A DNA stretch of 64,000 bases, taken from positions 62,001-126,000 of the forward strand of contig QHSX01000064.1 of the NCBI GenBank assembly GCA_003221695.1, in the 5' to 3' direction. Position 1 is the stretch's first letter; each line of letters opens with the position of its first letter. A program made the translations under genes and the position numbers. Shown here in pieces: positions 7,839 through 15,510 of this stretch. Below the pieces are notes generated by a model, which was not told where the DNA came from, made no database searches, and saw only the letters and a list, made by a program, of their open reading frames with translations. The stretch is from Candidatus Rokuibacteriota bacterium. GTDB taxonomy: Bacteria; Methylomirabilota; Methylomirabilia; Rokubacteriales; CSP1-6.

Positions 7839-8354
7839 ATGACGATACTGATGGGTTTTCTGCTGTTACTACAGCAAGCGTCGACTCTTCAAAGCACGTG
7901 CCCTGATCTGTCTGGCCGCTACGTCAAACAAAGTGAGGACGGGCGAGTCTACATCTCTATCAAGCAAACTCGCTGCGAGTCGATCGAGATCGATTGGGAC
8001 GGGGAGACTCACGTCCTGCGACTCGATGGCAAGTCTCATGAAGACACCAGCTGGTTTGGCGGCACCGGGAAGCAGCTTACCTCGGCAACATTTCGCTCTA
8101 AGATCCTCGAGCTCATCGCAAGACCTGAGAAGGCCGCAGACGCATCCGCCTTCCTTTGGAAGCTCGCCTTTGAGCTACTCTCTAATGGAGATCTTTGCGA
8201 ACGGTTCCTCAGTTCCCATGGGTCTTCGTCGTCCGTGGCCGGACGCCAGAGGTCGAGCGACCCGTCAGCAGAAGACGAAGCCGCTCGACGTTCATCGGAA
8301 GCACGAGATCCGTCGGACCCTTATCAGGCCCTCGGTTGTCCACGGAGAAAGTAG
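7839..8354 (+). CDS. predicted exported small protein of unknown function
   Basis: A 171-residue protein with a short signal peptide (MTILMGFLLLLQQASTLQ), then a region with beta-strand character that includes CPDLSGRYVKQSEDGRVYI and IEIDWDGETHVLRLDGKS. Two Cys flank that segment. The last 50 residues are Ser/Arg-rich and low in complexity, so a frameshift near 8200 could have replaced the natural end. I do not recognise a family. An earlier GTG (7821) lies inside attC site 9, so ATG 7839 is preferred. Confidence 0.5.
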   Translation: MTILMGFLLLLQQASTLQSTCPDLSGRYVKQSEDGRVYISIKQTRCESIEIDWDGETHVLRLDGKSHEDTSWFGGTGKQLTSATFRSKILELIARPEKAADASAFLWKLAFELLSNGDLCERFLSSHGSSSSVAGRQRSSDPSAEDEAARRSSEARDPSDPYQALGCPRRK

Positions 8355-8385
8355 TGCCGTCACGGATAGAGGCGTAGGTGATGAA

Positions 8386-8868
8386 ATGGTGACGTGGAAG
8401 GAGTTCGCCGCTGCCGAGCGCGACCTGGCCGAAACGGGCCGCTCGCTTCTCCTTCATAAGTCTGGCGTAGGGCTGGCCTTTCTGGCGACCGTGCGCAAGG
8501 ACGGTGCCCCGCGCCTCCACCCGCTGTGCCCCGTCCTTTCCGACGACCGTCTCTTTGTCCTCATTACACCCGCTTCACCGAAGCGCCACGACTTGCTGCG
8601 GGATGGCAGGTACGCTCTTCAGACGTTCTCGCAGCCGAAGCCTGGAAGCGACGAGTTCTACGTCGCAGGCAAAGCCATCTTGGTTGAAAATCCGGCGGTC
8701 CGTGGCGCAGTGTTTCGAGACGCGAAACACATGGCAAACGCGTCTGAAGTTCTGTTTGAACTGTGGATCGATCGGGTCATGCATACGCGATGGGAGAACG
8801 TACTAACGCCACAGATGCGCCCAGTGCACAGGAAGTGGCGCGCGCCGGGAGCCGCGAGTTCCGCCTAA
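8386..8868 (+). CDS. pyridoxamine 5'-phosphate oxidase-family (PPOX) flavin protein
   Basis: A 160-residue split-barrel flavoprotein of the PNPOx-like family, which binds FMN or F420. Landmarks are the opening strand GLAFLATVRKDGAPRLHPLC, then DDRLFVLITPASPKRHDLLR and GRYALQTFSQPKP. Small members act as F420- or FMN-dependent reductases on unknown substrates. ATG 8386 is chosen because the sequence before it lacks conserved structure, and GTG 8389 is also possible. The stop TAA is in the left box of the next attC-like site. No separate attC was found between this gene and the upstream one, so the two may share one cassette. Confidence 0.75.
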   Translation: MVTWKEFAAAERDLAETGRSLLLHKSGVGLAFLATVRKDGAPRLHPLCPVLSDDRLFVLITPASPKRHDLLRDGRYALQTFSQPKPGSDEFYVAGKAILVENPAVRGAVFRDAKHMANASEVLFELWIDRVMHTRWENVLTPQMRPVHRKWRAPGAASSA

Positions 8869-8949
8869 CCGGCGCATGGAGCCGCCCGGCATGATCCCGG
8901 CTGCTTCTCTCAAGCCTCTCTGCGCCGGCGGCTCATGCGCACGTTCGAC
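8862..8949 (+). repeat. attC-like recombination site 10 (degenerate right box)
   Basis: The left box CCGCCTAACCGG contains the PPOX stop codon. Arms GGCGCATGGAGCCGCC and GGCGGCTCATGCGC are near-perfect mirrors. The right box reads ACGTTCGACT. The span is 88 bases. Confidence 0.65.
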
Positions 8950-9078
8950 TTCACACCCATCTGGGCCGAACTCGGCCTGGAGCGACCGGAATAGGCACCA
9001 GCCGCCGACGCTCGATGGGTCGGTGATGCGTGAGCTGCCTTGACACAATGGGGCGTAAGACTCTCAGGAGCGGCGAGC

Positions 9079-9585
9079 ATGCGTGAGGAACCGGAACAGA
9101 TCCGGCGAAGGCGGGTCCCCGTCAACTGGGACGATCTCAAGATGGCGCTGACCTGGCGCAGTGACGAGCTGGAATACTTTCTGGATCTGCGCAGCGGCGA
9201 GGTGCGACAGTACCGGCTATCCGCGTTCACGGATGGCGCTGAGGATTTCGAACTCTCCGAGGACGAAGCGACCGCGGGACTCGCGGAAGGCTCCCTCGTG
9301 CGAATCGAGCGACTCGAGGCGTCCATGGAGTACGGCTGGATGACGGAGTTCGCGGCGTCGGTGACCAACACGCGTCTGCGCGATCGTTTGGAGATCGCGC
9401 TCGACGGCCGCGGCGCCTTCCGACGGTTCAAGGACGTGCTGGCGGAGTACCCTACGGAGCGCGAGCGATGGTTCCGGTTCCACGACGAGCGCGTGCGGAA
9501 GGCGATGCGCGAATGGTTGGAGGAGCACGACATCGAGCCGACGACAGCGCCGCCAGAGCGTCGGGAAGAAATGACGAGCGAGTAG
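9079..9585 (+). CDS. UPF0158-family protein
   Basis: A 168-residue protein resembling the UPF0158 family of unknown function. The family look is an N-terminal strand-rich part (VPVNWDDLKMALTWRSDELEYFLDLRSGEV) followed by the conserved tail ALDGRGAFRRFKDVLAEYP, then ERWFRFHDERVRKAMREWL. ATG 9079 is favoured by AGGAG about 8 bases upstream; an upstream TTG at 9040 has none. It continues the same-strand row of small accessory genes. An isolated GTTAGGAC at 9704-9711 downstream looks like the right box of a degraded attC site. Confidence 0.75.
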   Translation: MREEPEQIRRRRVPVNWDDLKMALTWRSDELEYFLDLRSGEVRQYRLSAFTDGAEDFELSEDEATAGLAEGSLVRIERLEASMEYGWMTEFAASVTNTRLRDRLEIALDGRGAFRRFKDVLAEYPTERERWFRFHDERVRKAMREWLEEHDIEPTTAPPERREEMTSE

Positions 9586-9792
9586 TCTCCCTCCCGACCG
9601 AGAGAAACTCCGGCACGTGAGACAAAGTGCGGTTGCTCTCTCCACTAATCTAATGAGAGGACCTGGCGGAGCGAAGAATTCCGGCTGACAGCGAGCATCG
9701 CCTGTTAGGACGTATCCAGAAATAGGCCTGGGCTCCGGCGCGTCCATGCGCGATGATTGAAGTGAAGGTGACTCTGCGTAAGGAGGGACGAC

Positions 9793-10035
9793 ATGGCGAA
9801 GCAACTGAAGTGCGCTGATGTTGACCCGAAGATGCGGGGCTGCAGCTTCGTGGCCGAAGGCAGGGACGAGGCCGAGGTGATGAAGAAGGCCGCTGACCAC
9901 GCCAAGAGCGCTCACGGTATGGCTGTGATCCCGCCGGACGTCGAGCGGAAGGTGCGAGCTGCGATTCGCGACACTGGCGGATCTAAGGACATTGCAGGCA
10001 GGGACGTCAAGCTTGGAACGAGCAAACTCGGGTAG
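9793..10035 (+). CDS. DUF1059-family small protein
   Basis: An 80-residue DUF1059-type protein, recognised by the short Cys-containing opening (LKCADVDPKMRGCSFVAEG) and the central DEAEVMKKAADHAKSAHGM with two His. Function unknown. The Cys/His arrangement suggests a small metal site, which is an inference. A strong AAGGAGGG lies 7 bases before the ATG. It is the last gene before the tRNA-derived repeat and has no attC-like site after it. Confidence 0.75.
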   Translation: MAKQLKCADVDPKMRGCSFVAEGRDEAEVMKKAADHAKSAHGMAVIPPDVERKVRAAIRDTGGSKDIAGRDVKLGTSKLG

Positions 10036-10224
10036 ACACGCGGCGCCCGATCGCGTGCGTTGTTTTGCGCTATCCGACTCCGAAAACCGTGCGAAGTTGA
10101 ATGCGCGTAAGTCGGCTGAGTACGTGTATGTCGCGAGCGATCAGCCAGCGAACGCGTAGACGGGTCGCGCGGTTACACGGAAGATCGCGGAAAGAGGAGA
10201 GGGCCGGCTCATCACCGGCCCTCG

Positions 10225-10271
10225 ACTTCGAATCCGAAGGTCGCAGGTTCGATCCCTGCCGGGCGCACCAT
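10225..10271 (+). repeat. left att repeat: 3' half of a tRNA-Arg gene (copy 1)
   Basis: 47 bases identical to 12983-13029. They read as the 3' half of a tRNA from the anticodon loop (CTTCGAA, anticodon TCG) through the T arm (GGTTCGATCC) to GGGCGCACCA. No 5' half precedes it, so it is not a working tRNA. Tyrosine recombinases commonly integrate at exactly this segment. Confidence 0.8.
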
Positions 10272-10307
10272 GTTCTTTCAAGCACTTGAACGCGCATGCC
10301 TCGCACG

Positions 10308-11393
10308 CTATGCCTCAGCGGTGCCGGTTTTGGTGCCGGTTGCGGCGCTCGATGTGCCTTGGGCGAGTTTCTCGACCGCGGCGCGAATATGATCAGGACT
10401 CAGGTGAGCGTACCGCTGCACCATAATCGGTGTCTTCCAGCCGCCGGCGCGCTGGACCGTGTAGAGGTCGACCCCGGGGGTCATCGCCAAGCGGCTGGCG
10501 AACGTGTGGCGGAGGTCGTGGAAGCGGAAGTTGGGGATCCTCGCCGCCGTGACGGCCGGCCGCCAGTACCGCTCGAAGTTGTGCAGGTACTTCCCCTCGG
10601 GCGAGCAGAACACGAACGGGCCGAGGACCTTGCGCTCGCGCTTGATCGTATGGAGCGCCTCTCGAACGACGCTGTTCATCGCCACCCATCGGCCGTCGCC
10701 AGCCTTGTCGCGGCGAATCCGGATGCTGCCGGTCTTCTCGTCCACGTCTTCCCACTGGAGCGCGCGCAGCTCGCCCAACCGCATCCCGGTGTGGAGCGCG
10801 ACGGTGATGAGCGGGCGCATCCACGCAGGTACGGCGTCGAGAAGGCGTGCCTCCTCCTCGGGGCTCAGGCAGCGATTGCGGGCGTTGTGCTCTCGCGCGA
10901 GCTTGATTGGGGTCACTGGATTGTTGGTGAGCCGGCCCTGACGGATCGCGCGGTTGAACACCGCCTTCACAAACTTCAAGTAGTGGTTGACCGTGGCGAT
11001 GGCTCGTCCATCGCCGAACGAGGCGCGGAAGTCCTCGATCTCCCTCGGCGTGATGTCGACCGCCATCCGGTTGCGGAAGAGTGCCTGGAAGCATTCGGCC
11101 TTGGCGTGGTCGTTGTTGTGAGACCGTTTCGTGCGCTCGCTGTACTGCGTGTAGTCGTCGAGAATCTCCTCGAAAAGCACCGGCCGGTCACGGCGGAGCA
11201 AGCGCGGACAGGACTCACGCCCGGCCTTCCGCGCCTGACGGACTTCCGCCCGCCTCGCCTTGTGCTCCTCAGCCGCAGCGGTCTTCGAGTCGCCGCTCGG
11301 CGTGCGGTGGTCATGCCCCAGCGTGCAGGCCCACCGTATCCACCATTCGCCGTGCCGCCAGAACACCCCTCGTACCTTCCGCCCCTTCGCCAT
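10308..11393 (-). CDS. phage-type tyrosine recombinase/integrase
   Basis: A 361-residue integrase. The N-terminus holds an arm-binding-like region (GVFWRHGEWWIRW), the core-binding SAM-like domain spans about residues 75-155, and the catalytic domain follows. Catalytic residues seen are Arg205 in TGMRLGELRAL, His292 and Arg295 in HDLRHTFAS, Trp319 (in GGWK, in place of the second His) and nucleophile Tyr328 in RYAHLS. All are present, so the enzyme is probably active. It lies just inside the left tRNA-Arg repeat and is expected to recombine the two 47-base repeats. Its last codons overlap a 23-base repeat that recurs near the other end. It lacks the extra insert of integron integrases. Confidence 0.92.
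   Translation of the reverse strand: MAKGRKVRGVFWRHGEWWIRWACTLGHDHRTPSGDSKTAAAEEHKARRAEVRQARKAGRESCPRLLRRDRPVLFEEILDDYTQYSERTKRSHNNDHAKAECFQALFRNRMAVDITPREIEDFRASFGDGRAIATVNHYLKFVKAVFNRAIRQGRLTNNPVTPIKLAREHNARNRCLSPEEEARLLDAVPAWMRPLITVALHTGMRLGELRALQWEDVDEKTGSIRIRRDKAGDGRWVAMNSVVREALHTIKRERKVLGPFVFCSPEGKYLHNFERYWRPAVTAARIPNFRFHDLRHTFASRLAMTPGVDLYTVQRAGGWKTPIMVQRYAHLSPDHIRAAVEKLAQGTSSAATGTKTGTAEA
10319..10341. repeat. 23-base subterminal repeat, copy 1
   Basis: Two GGTGCCGG blocks separated by TTTT, identical and in the same orientation as 12843-12865. It lies inside the end of the integrase gene, 48 bases from the left tRNA repeat. Possible integrase arm-type or excisionase binding site. Confidence 0.6.
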
Positions 11394-11426
11394 CCCTCAC
11401 CTCCTGGGTTTTGCCCGTCTCACCCG

Positions 11427-11714
11427 GCGATCGATGCCTCCCCGTCCTGGTCACCGGACGGGAGCAAGATCGCGTTCGGGAGCGGTCGGAGCGGAAACGG
11501 CGACGTTTACGTGATGAATGCGAACGGCACAGGAGTGGAGCGTCTAACGAATGACGCCGCGATCGACGCCGAGCCGGCGTGGGGGCCAAGCGGCATGATC
11601 GTCTTCGCGACGAGGCGGGATGGCAACTTTGAGATCTACGTCATGAACGGCGATGGCACGGCCCAAACGAGGCTGACGAACAACCCGGCGGTTGACATCT
11701 CGCCGCACTGGTAG
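11427..11714 (+). pseudogene. TolB-like beta-propeller remnant
   Basis: The last 95 codons of a WD40/PD40-type propeller protein. Two near-identical units are visible: SPDGSKIAFGSGRSGNGDVYV-like and GPSGMIVFATRRDGNFEIYV-like, each followed by MN-x-x-GT-x-x-x-RLTN, and the tail ends NPAVDISPHW. No start or upstream units exist. The sequence to the left switches to the integrase promoter region, so only the 3' end was carried in or retained. Such repeats occur in TolB-related and surface proteins of many bacteria. Confidence 0.65.
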
Positions 11715-11776
11715 CCGGCGGAAGCGGGGCGTTTGCGACTCACCACAGCAATCCGCAGGCGCCAGACGTAGACGCG

Positions 11777-11808
11777 TCGGGCGCTCCCGGTCCGCCGGAA
11801 GCGCCCGA
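11777..11808. terminator. hairpin in an otherwise empty stretch
   Basis: A perfect 9-base stem (TCGGGCGCT / AGCGCCCGA) with an inner CCGG/CCGG stem and no T tract. It lies 63 bases after the TolB-like remnant. Apart from this hairpin, 11715-12071 shows no gene. Confidence 0.4.
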
Positions 11809-12071
11809 TGTGAATTCGGGGGTCTGTCAAGGCCTCGATCTTTAGACGCGCTCATAAGAGGGAAGGCCGTGTCGGACTGATCGCGGTTCGAGCGGCGGCG
11901 CCACACGCCGAAGTTGCGGCTCTTAGAGTGCGGACTTCCGCCCGCGACCGATTCTGAGGGAGGCCTCGGAGGGGAGGGACTCCCCGCCCCACGGGGCCGT
12001 TGATCGCGGGACAGCCGCTACGCACACAGCAATCAAGTTCGGGCGGAGCCCCCGGCTGCTGACCGCCAGCC

Positions 12072-12383
12072 TTAGGCGACTCCGGCACGCCGCCGAGAGG
12101 GTTGAAGGACGACCTTGGCGCGGATCCCGAGCTTGGCGAGCATGTCGATCAAGGTGTCGATGCTGAAGAGGTCGATTCGACCGCGCAGGAGGTCGCTGAC
12201 ACGAGGCTGAGTGACGCCGAGAAGCTCGGCAGCCTCGCTCTGCTTCAGCCCGCGCGCCGCAATCGCCTTCTGGAGGCTCATCATCAGTTCTGAGCGGACC
12301 TTGAGGTGCAGAGCCTCGTCAGGCGGGAAACCAAGGTCGCGGAACACGTTACCAGTCGACCGGGTCAGCTTCACTTTCCTCAC
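12072..12383 (-). CDS. XRE-family antitoxin (HigA-type)
   Basis: A 103-residue protein with a Cro/C1-type helix-turn-helix (LKQSEAAELLGVTQPRVSDLLRG) at about residues 45-67, preceded by an N-terminal arm (GNVFRDLGFPPDEALHLKVRSELM) typical of HigA2-like antitoxins. It lies 16 bases downstream of the toxin gene on the same strand, the toxin-first order usual for HigBA. It should neutralise the toxin and repress the operon. No operator was identified with certainty. Confidence 0.88.
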   Translation of the reverse strand: MRKVKLTRSTGNVFRDLGFPPDEALHLKVRSELMMSLQKAIAARGLKQSEAAELLGVTQPRVSDLLRGRIDLFSIDTLIDMLAKLGIRAKVVLQPSRRRAGVA

Positions 12384-12399
12384 GGATCACCTGTCCCTT

Positions 12400-12732
12400 T
12401 CAGCGCGCTCGCTGCTTGAGTAGCAGGCCCAAGCGATGCCGGGCGAGATCGAGGTCATTCTGCCGTGTCCGCCGCATCCGCTTCTCGAAGGCGTGAAGAA
12501 CGTAGACCGCCTCGGCAAACTTGGCGATGTAGAAGACGCGGTGCTCTGCGCCAGTGTGGATGCGGATCTCCTGGACGCCCGGCCCGACGCTCGGCATCGG
12601 CTTCCAATCGTTCGGCTCCAGGCCGCGCTGCACTCGCCAGAGCTGGAATCCGGCAATCTGCCGGGCGGCGTCTGGAAAGCCCCTGATCTTGTCTCGGGAG
12701 TCCCCGAGCCAGATCAGCGGCTTTTCGGCCAT
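12400..12732 (-). CDS. HigB/RelE-type toxin (Gp49-like)
   Basis: A 110-residue RelE-superfamily mRNA-interferase-like toxin of the phage Gp49/HigB group. Diagnostic pieces are an early WLGDSRDKIRGFP, a basic middle strand VQEIRIHTGAEHRVFYIAKF, and the closing VLHAFEKRMRRTRQNDLDLAR, which matches the family's HAF-x-K-K-x-x-x-T ending. It is first in the pair and is followed by its XRE antitoxin. Carriage within the integrative element would help maintain the element, which is an inference from the TA role. Confidence 0.88.
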   Translation of the reverse strand: MAEKPLIWLGDSRDKIRGFPDAARQIAGFQLWRVQRGLEPNDWKPMPSVGPGVQEIRIHTGAEHRVFYIAKFAEAVYVLHAFEKRMRRTRQNDLDLARHRLGLLLKQRAR

Positions 12733-12842
12733 GACACAATATACAAAAACTTGGATGCCGCGTCAAAGCCCGATACGAGAGCGAACGGGCGGAGTCATGA
12801 GGCGGGCCAGTATCCTATGGCCAGACGCCTGGCCAGAGGCCA

Positions 12843-12865
12843 CGGTGCCGGTTTTGGTGCCGGTT
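12843..12865. repeat. 23-base subterminal repeat, copy 2
   Basis: Identical to 10319-10341 and in the same orientation, 117 bases before the right tRNA repeat. The surrounding stretch (12733-13043) has no gene apart from this repeat and the att copy. Confidence 0.6.
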
Positions 12866-12982
12866 CTGCATCACAATCAGGCCGCGCCCGTCCTATCCGG
12901 TCGCGGCGGCCCTCGCTGTAAGTCGGTGATATAACGTCTTGGGGCACGGCAGGTCGTCATCGGTCGCACACGGGCGTGACGC

Positions 12983-13029
12983 ACTTCGAATCCGAAGGTC
13001 GCAGGTTCGATCCCTGCCGGGCGCACCAT
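12983..13029 (+). repeat. right att repeat: 3' half of a tRNA-Arg gene (copy 2)
   Basis: Identical over 47 bases to 10225-10271, from the anticodon loop to the CCA end. Again no 5' half is present. The two copies bound a 2.8 kb unit holding the recombinase and the HigBA-type pair. Confidence 0.8.
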
Positions 13030-13043
13030 TGATTCGGCCGACG

Positions 13044-14324
13044 CTACGCCTGTGGGCCGAATTCGACGTCGACCGGCGTTGGGGTGTGGACGACTTCACC
13101 GGTAGCGTGGAGCGTGCCGTTCGACCGATCAAGCCTGAAAATCACGATCGTGTCGGAGTTCTGATTGGCCGCGTAGAGGAAGGTCCCCGAGGGGTCGATG
13201 TTCATGCCGCGCGGCCAGTCCCCGCGCGTCGATTCCCAACCGATCACGTTGAGCCTGCCCGTGTCCGGGTCGATCCGGAACATGGCGACGCTGTTGTGGC
13301 CGCGGTTCGTGTTGTAGAGGAAGTGCCCGTTCGGATGGATGCGGATCTCCGCGGTGGTGTTGAAGCCGGTGAAACCCGCCGGCAGGGTCGAGATGGTCTG
13401 CAGCCAGATGAACGCCCCGCGCGTCGGATCGTAATGGAAGGCGGTGATGGACGAGACCAGCTCGTCGAGCACGTACGCGAACTCCCGGCTCTGGTGGAAG
13501 GCCATGTGGCGGCACCCGGAGCCCGAGGCGACCGGCGCCGACGGCACGGTGTTCGGGCTCAGCCTGCCTGTGTCCAGGTCAAGGTTCCACGCCATGACCT
13601 TGTCGGCGCCCAGGTCGACGCCGAACACGTGACGCGCATCGAGATCGGTGAGGATTTGGTGGGCGTGTGGCCCTTCCTGGCGGTCTGGATTGGGTCCGGT
13701 CCCGTTCCCTGCGTCGTGGAAGTCGTCGGTCCTCGCGCCGATCGAACCATCGGCCAGGATTCGATAGATCGGAAAGTTGCCGGTCCCGTAGTTCGAGCCG
13801 AGCAGGTACTTCCCGGACGGGTGCACGCTCAGATGAGCGGGGAAGGTTCCGTTGGTCAGTGCAGTGTTGAGCAAGCTCAGCGTCCCGCTCCGCTTGTCGA
13901 TGGCATAGGCGCTCACGCGCCCGAGGGGCACGTTGTGTCCATCGGCGCCGTTCTCGTTGGTGGAGTAGAGATGCGTCAACGACGGATCGAGCGCCAGGAA
14001 CGATGGATTGTCGGTCGTGACCACCTCGATGGGCGTCAGCCCGCCGTCGTCCCCATTCATCCTGAATACGTAGATGCCGACAGCCGTGCTCGGCACGTGT
14101 CCGCCGGGCGCGATGCCTGGAGCCGTGTAGGTGCCGACGTAGACGAACCGGTCCTCGGCCCGGTCGTCGTCGCCCGAGTGGCTTCCCCGGGAGGGCGCAG
14201 CGGCCAGCGCGCGAGGCGCGACAGTCACGAGGGTGGCCGCGCCGAGGAAGGGAAGAAATTCGCGACGATTGAGACCAGAGCGCGGCCGGTTCTCCTCGCT
14301 GCAGCGGTCGTCTGACGTAACCAT
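13044..14324 (-). CDS. Tat-exported lactonase-family seven-bladed beta-propeller protein
   Basis: A 426-residue protein. A twin-arginine signal (LNRREFLPFLG, residues 18-28, followed by a hydrophobic run ending in ALAAA) indicates export in folded form. The rest resembles the 6-phosphogluconolactonase-like Lactonase family: FVYVGTYTAPG near the start and repeated blade motifs such as NPSFLALDPSLTHLYSTNE, HLSVHPSGKYLLGSNYG, EIRIHPNGHFLYNTNRG and GMNIDPSGTFLYAANQ. Cytoplasmic members hydrolyse 6-phosphogluconolactone. An exported copy more likely acts on another lactone or polymer. AAGGAGAG precedes the ATG. It borders the right tRNA repeat, so it is probably the first core gene. Confidence 0.85.
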   Translation of the reverse strand: MVTSDDRCSEENRPRSGLNRREFLPFLGAATLVTVAPRALAAAPSRGSHSGDDDRAEDRFVYVGTYTAPGIAPGGHVPSTAVGIYVFRMNGDDGGLTPIEVVTTDNPSFLALDPSLTHLYSTNENGADGHNVPLGRVSAYAIDKRSGTLSLLNTALTNGTFPAHLSVHPSGKYLLGSNYGTGNFPIYRILADGSIGARTDDFHDAGNGTGPNPDRQEGPHAHQILTDLDARHVFGVDLGADKVMAWNLDLDTGRLSPNTVPSAPVASGSGCRHMAFHQSREFAYVLDELVSSITAFHYDPTRGAFIWLQTISTLPAGFTGFNTTAEIRIHPNGHFLYNTNRGHNSVAMFRIDPDTGRLNVIGWESTRGDWPRGMNIDPSGTFLYAANQNSDTIVIFRLDRSNGTLHATGEVVHTPTPVDVEFGPQA

Positions 14325-14499
14325 CAGGGCTCTCTCCTTGTGTGCGGGGTAAACTGACTGACGCTCTCCGTGCCATTATGATGACGACGAGCCTGGCAGA
14401 GTGGTCGTTGATTCTCCTCTGTTTCTCCATGGGCGCCGCGTTTGGAGGCGCGCTCACTCCCTGAAGAGTTCCTGAGGAGGTGCCGCAAGAACAATCACT

Positions 14500-15387
14500 T
14501 CAGAAGGAGAACAGGATACCGATCTCCGGCGCGAAGTCGGGCGCCTTCTTGGTCAGGCCGAATCCGCAGTTGACTTTGAGCATGACGTTCTTGCTCAACG
14601 CGTACTGCACCTCGCCGATGATCGCTTGTTCGTCCTGCTCGCCCTCGAACGCGAGGGCGACGCGCCAGTTGGGGGAGAGGCGCTTGATGTATTCCACCCC
14701 GTACTCGCTGAACTCGAAGTTTTGCTCCCCGGTCGTGTAGAGGAACGAGAACCTGCCCGCCAGCGTTCCGAAGGGGAAGCCCTTGGTGAAGACGAGCCCC
14801 GGCGAGAGTTCCCACTCTTGGGTGCCGATCAGTTTCTTGTTCTCCTGCAAGGGGAAGACGGTCTTGAAGAAGAAGACCCCCTCGGGCAGGTAATTCGTCT
14901 CCTGCATCCACCGCCAGCGAATCTGCGCCTCGGTATCGCCGAGCCCGTCTTCTCGCAGACGGTTGGGCATGTTGGAGGAATCGTTGCTCGCCTTTTTCAG
15001 CGTCGCGACGGTGTAGACAGCCGATTCAAACTCCACCGCGAGCGAGTCGGTGAACCCGTAGGCGAAGAACAGGAGGAACTCGTGGTCCTCCCGTTTGCCG
15101 AAAAAATCCTGGTTTCCGCTGAAGCCGAGCTCGCTCGGCTTGTATTCCGAGGTTGAATCCCGCGTGTATTCATAAAACGAGTAGAAGAGAAGTTCGTTCT
15201 TCCGCACGTAGGTGCCCAACAGCGACGTGGGGATGCCATCGCCGCGGTCGTACAGGTAGTAGGGTGTCGCACCGGCTTGTTGTCCGCTCGCGGGTTGCGG
15301 GTTGGCCGCGAGGACTGCCCCGAGAAGGAGCGCGGCGAGGAAAAGCCTGGTCCGTTCCAAGGGCGTCTCCTTTTTCAGGAGCTTCAC
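14500..15387 (-). CDS. outer-membrane beta-barrel protein, MetA-like (phenol degradation transporter type)
   Basis: A 295-residue protein with an N-terminal signal peptide (LFLAALLLGAVLAANPQPASG) and alternating beta strands ending in EIGILFSF. The terminal Phe is the usual outer-membrane barrel signal. The layout (RKNELLFYSFYEYTRD early, VEFESAVYTVATL, GVEYIKRLSPNWRVALAFEG late) resembles the Phenol_MetA_deg/putative transporter family, which is linked to passage of hydrophobic substrates, though most members lack experimental proof. GTG start without a strong ribosome site. It stands alone between the lactonase and the hflK gene, both on the same strand. Confidence 0.7.
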   Translation of the reverse strand: MKLLKKETPLERTRLFLAALLLGAVLAANPQPASGQQAGATPYYLYDRGDGIPTSLLGTYVRKNELLFYSFYEYTRDSTSEYKPSELGFSGNQDFFGKREDHEFLLFFAYGFTDSLAVEFESAVYTVATLKKASNDSSNMPNRLREDGLGDTEAQIRWRWMQETNYLPEGVFFFKTVFPLQENKKLIGTQEWELSPGLVFTKGFPFGTLAGRFSFLYTTGEQNFEFSEYGVEYIKRLSPNWRVALAFEGEQDEQAIIGEVQYALSKNVMLKVNCGFGLTKKAPDFAPEIGILFSF

Positions 15388-15424
15388 GCGTCCCAGACAC
15401 GCTAGGCCTCCCCCGTTCGTCAGG

Positions 15425-15446
15425 TCAATCGGGTGTTCCCCCGATT
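15425..15446. terminator. hairpin between the outer-membrane protein and hflK genes
   Basis: CAATCGGG and CCCGATTG form an 8-base stem around a TGTTCC loop. There is no T tract on either strand. It may end the hflK-side transcript or act as a Rho-assisted stop. Confidence 0.35.
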
Positions 15447-15510
15447 GCGCCTACACGGATGTCCCCATGGGCGCACGCGCCGATTCGCTGGCTCTGGCGT
15501 CTGCGGCGTT

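Noticed and set aside
10308-11393. Possible integron integrase for the attC-like array
   Set aside because: The sequence is a phage/island-type tyrosine recombinase next to tRNA repeats and lacks the extra insert of IntI proteins.
10296-11426. Rightward frame over the integrase gene
   Set aside because: Only its final 95 codons (TolB-like remnant) look like protein. The rest is the antisense of the integrase.
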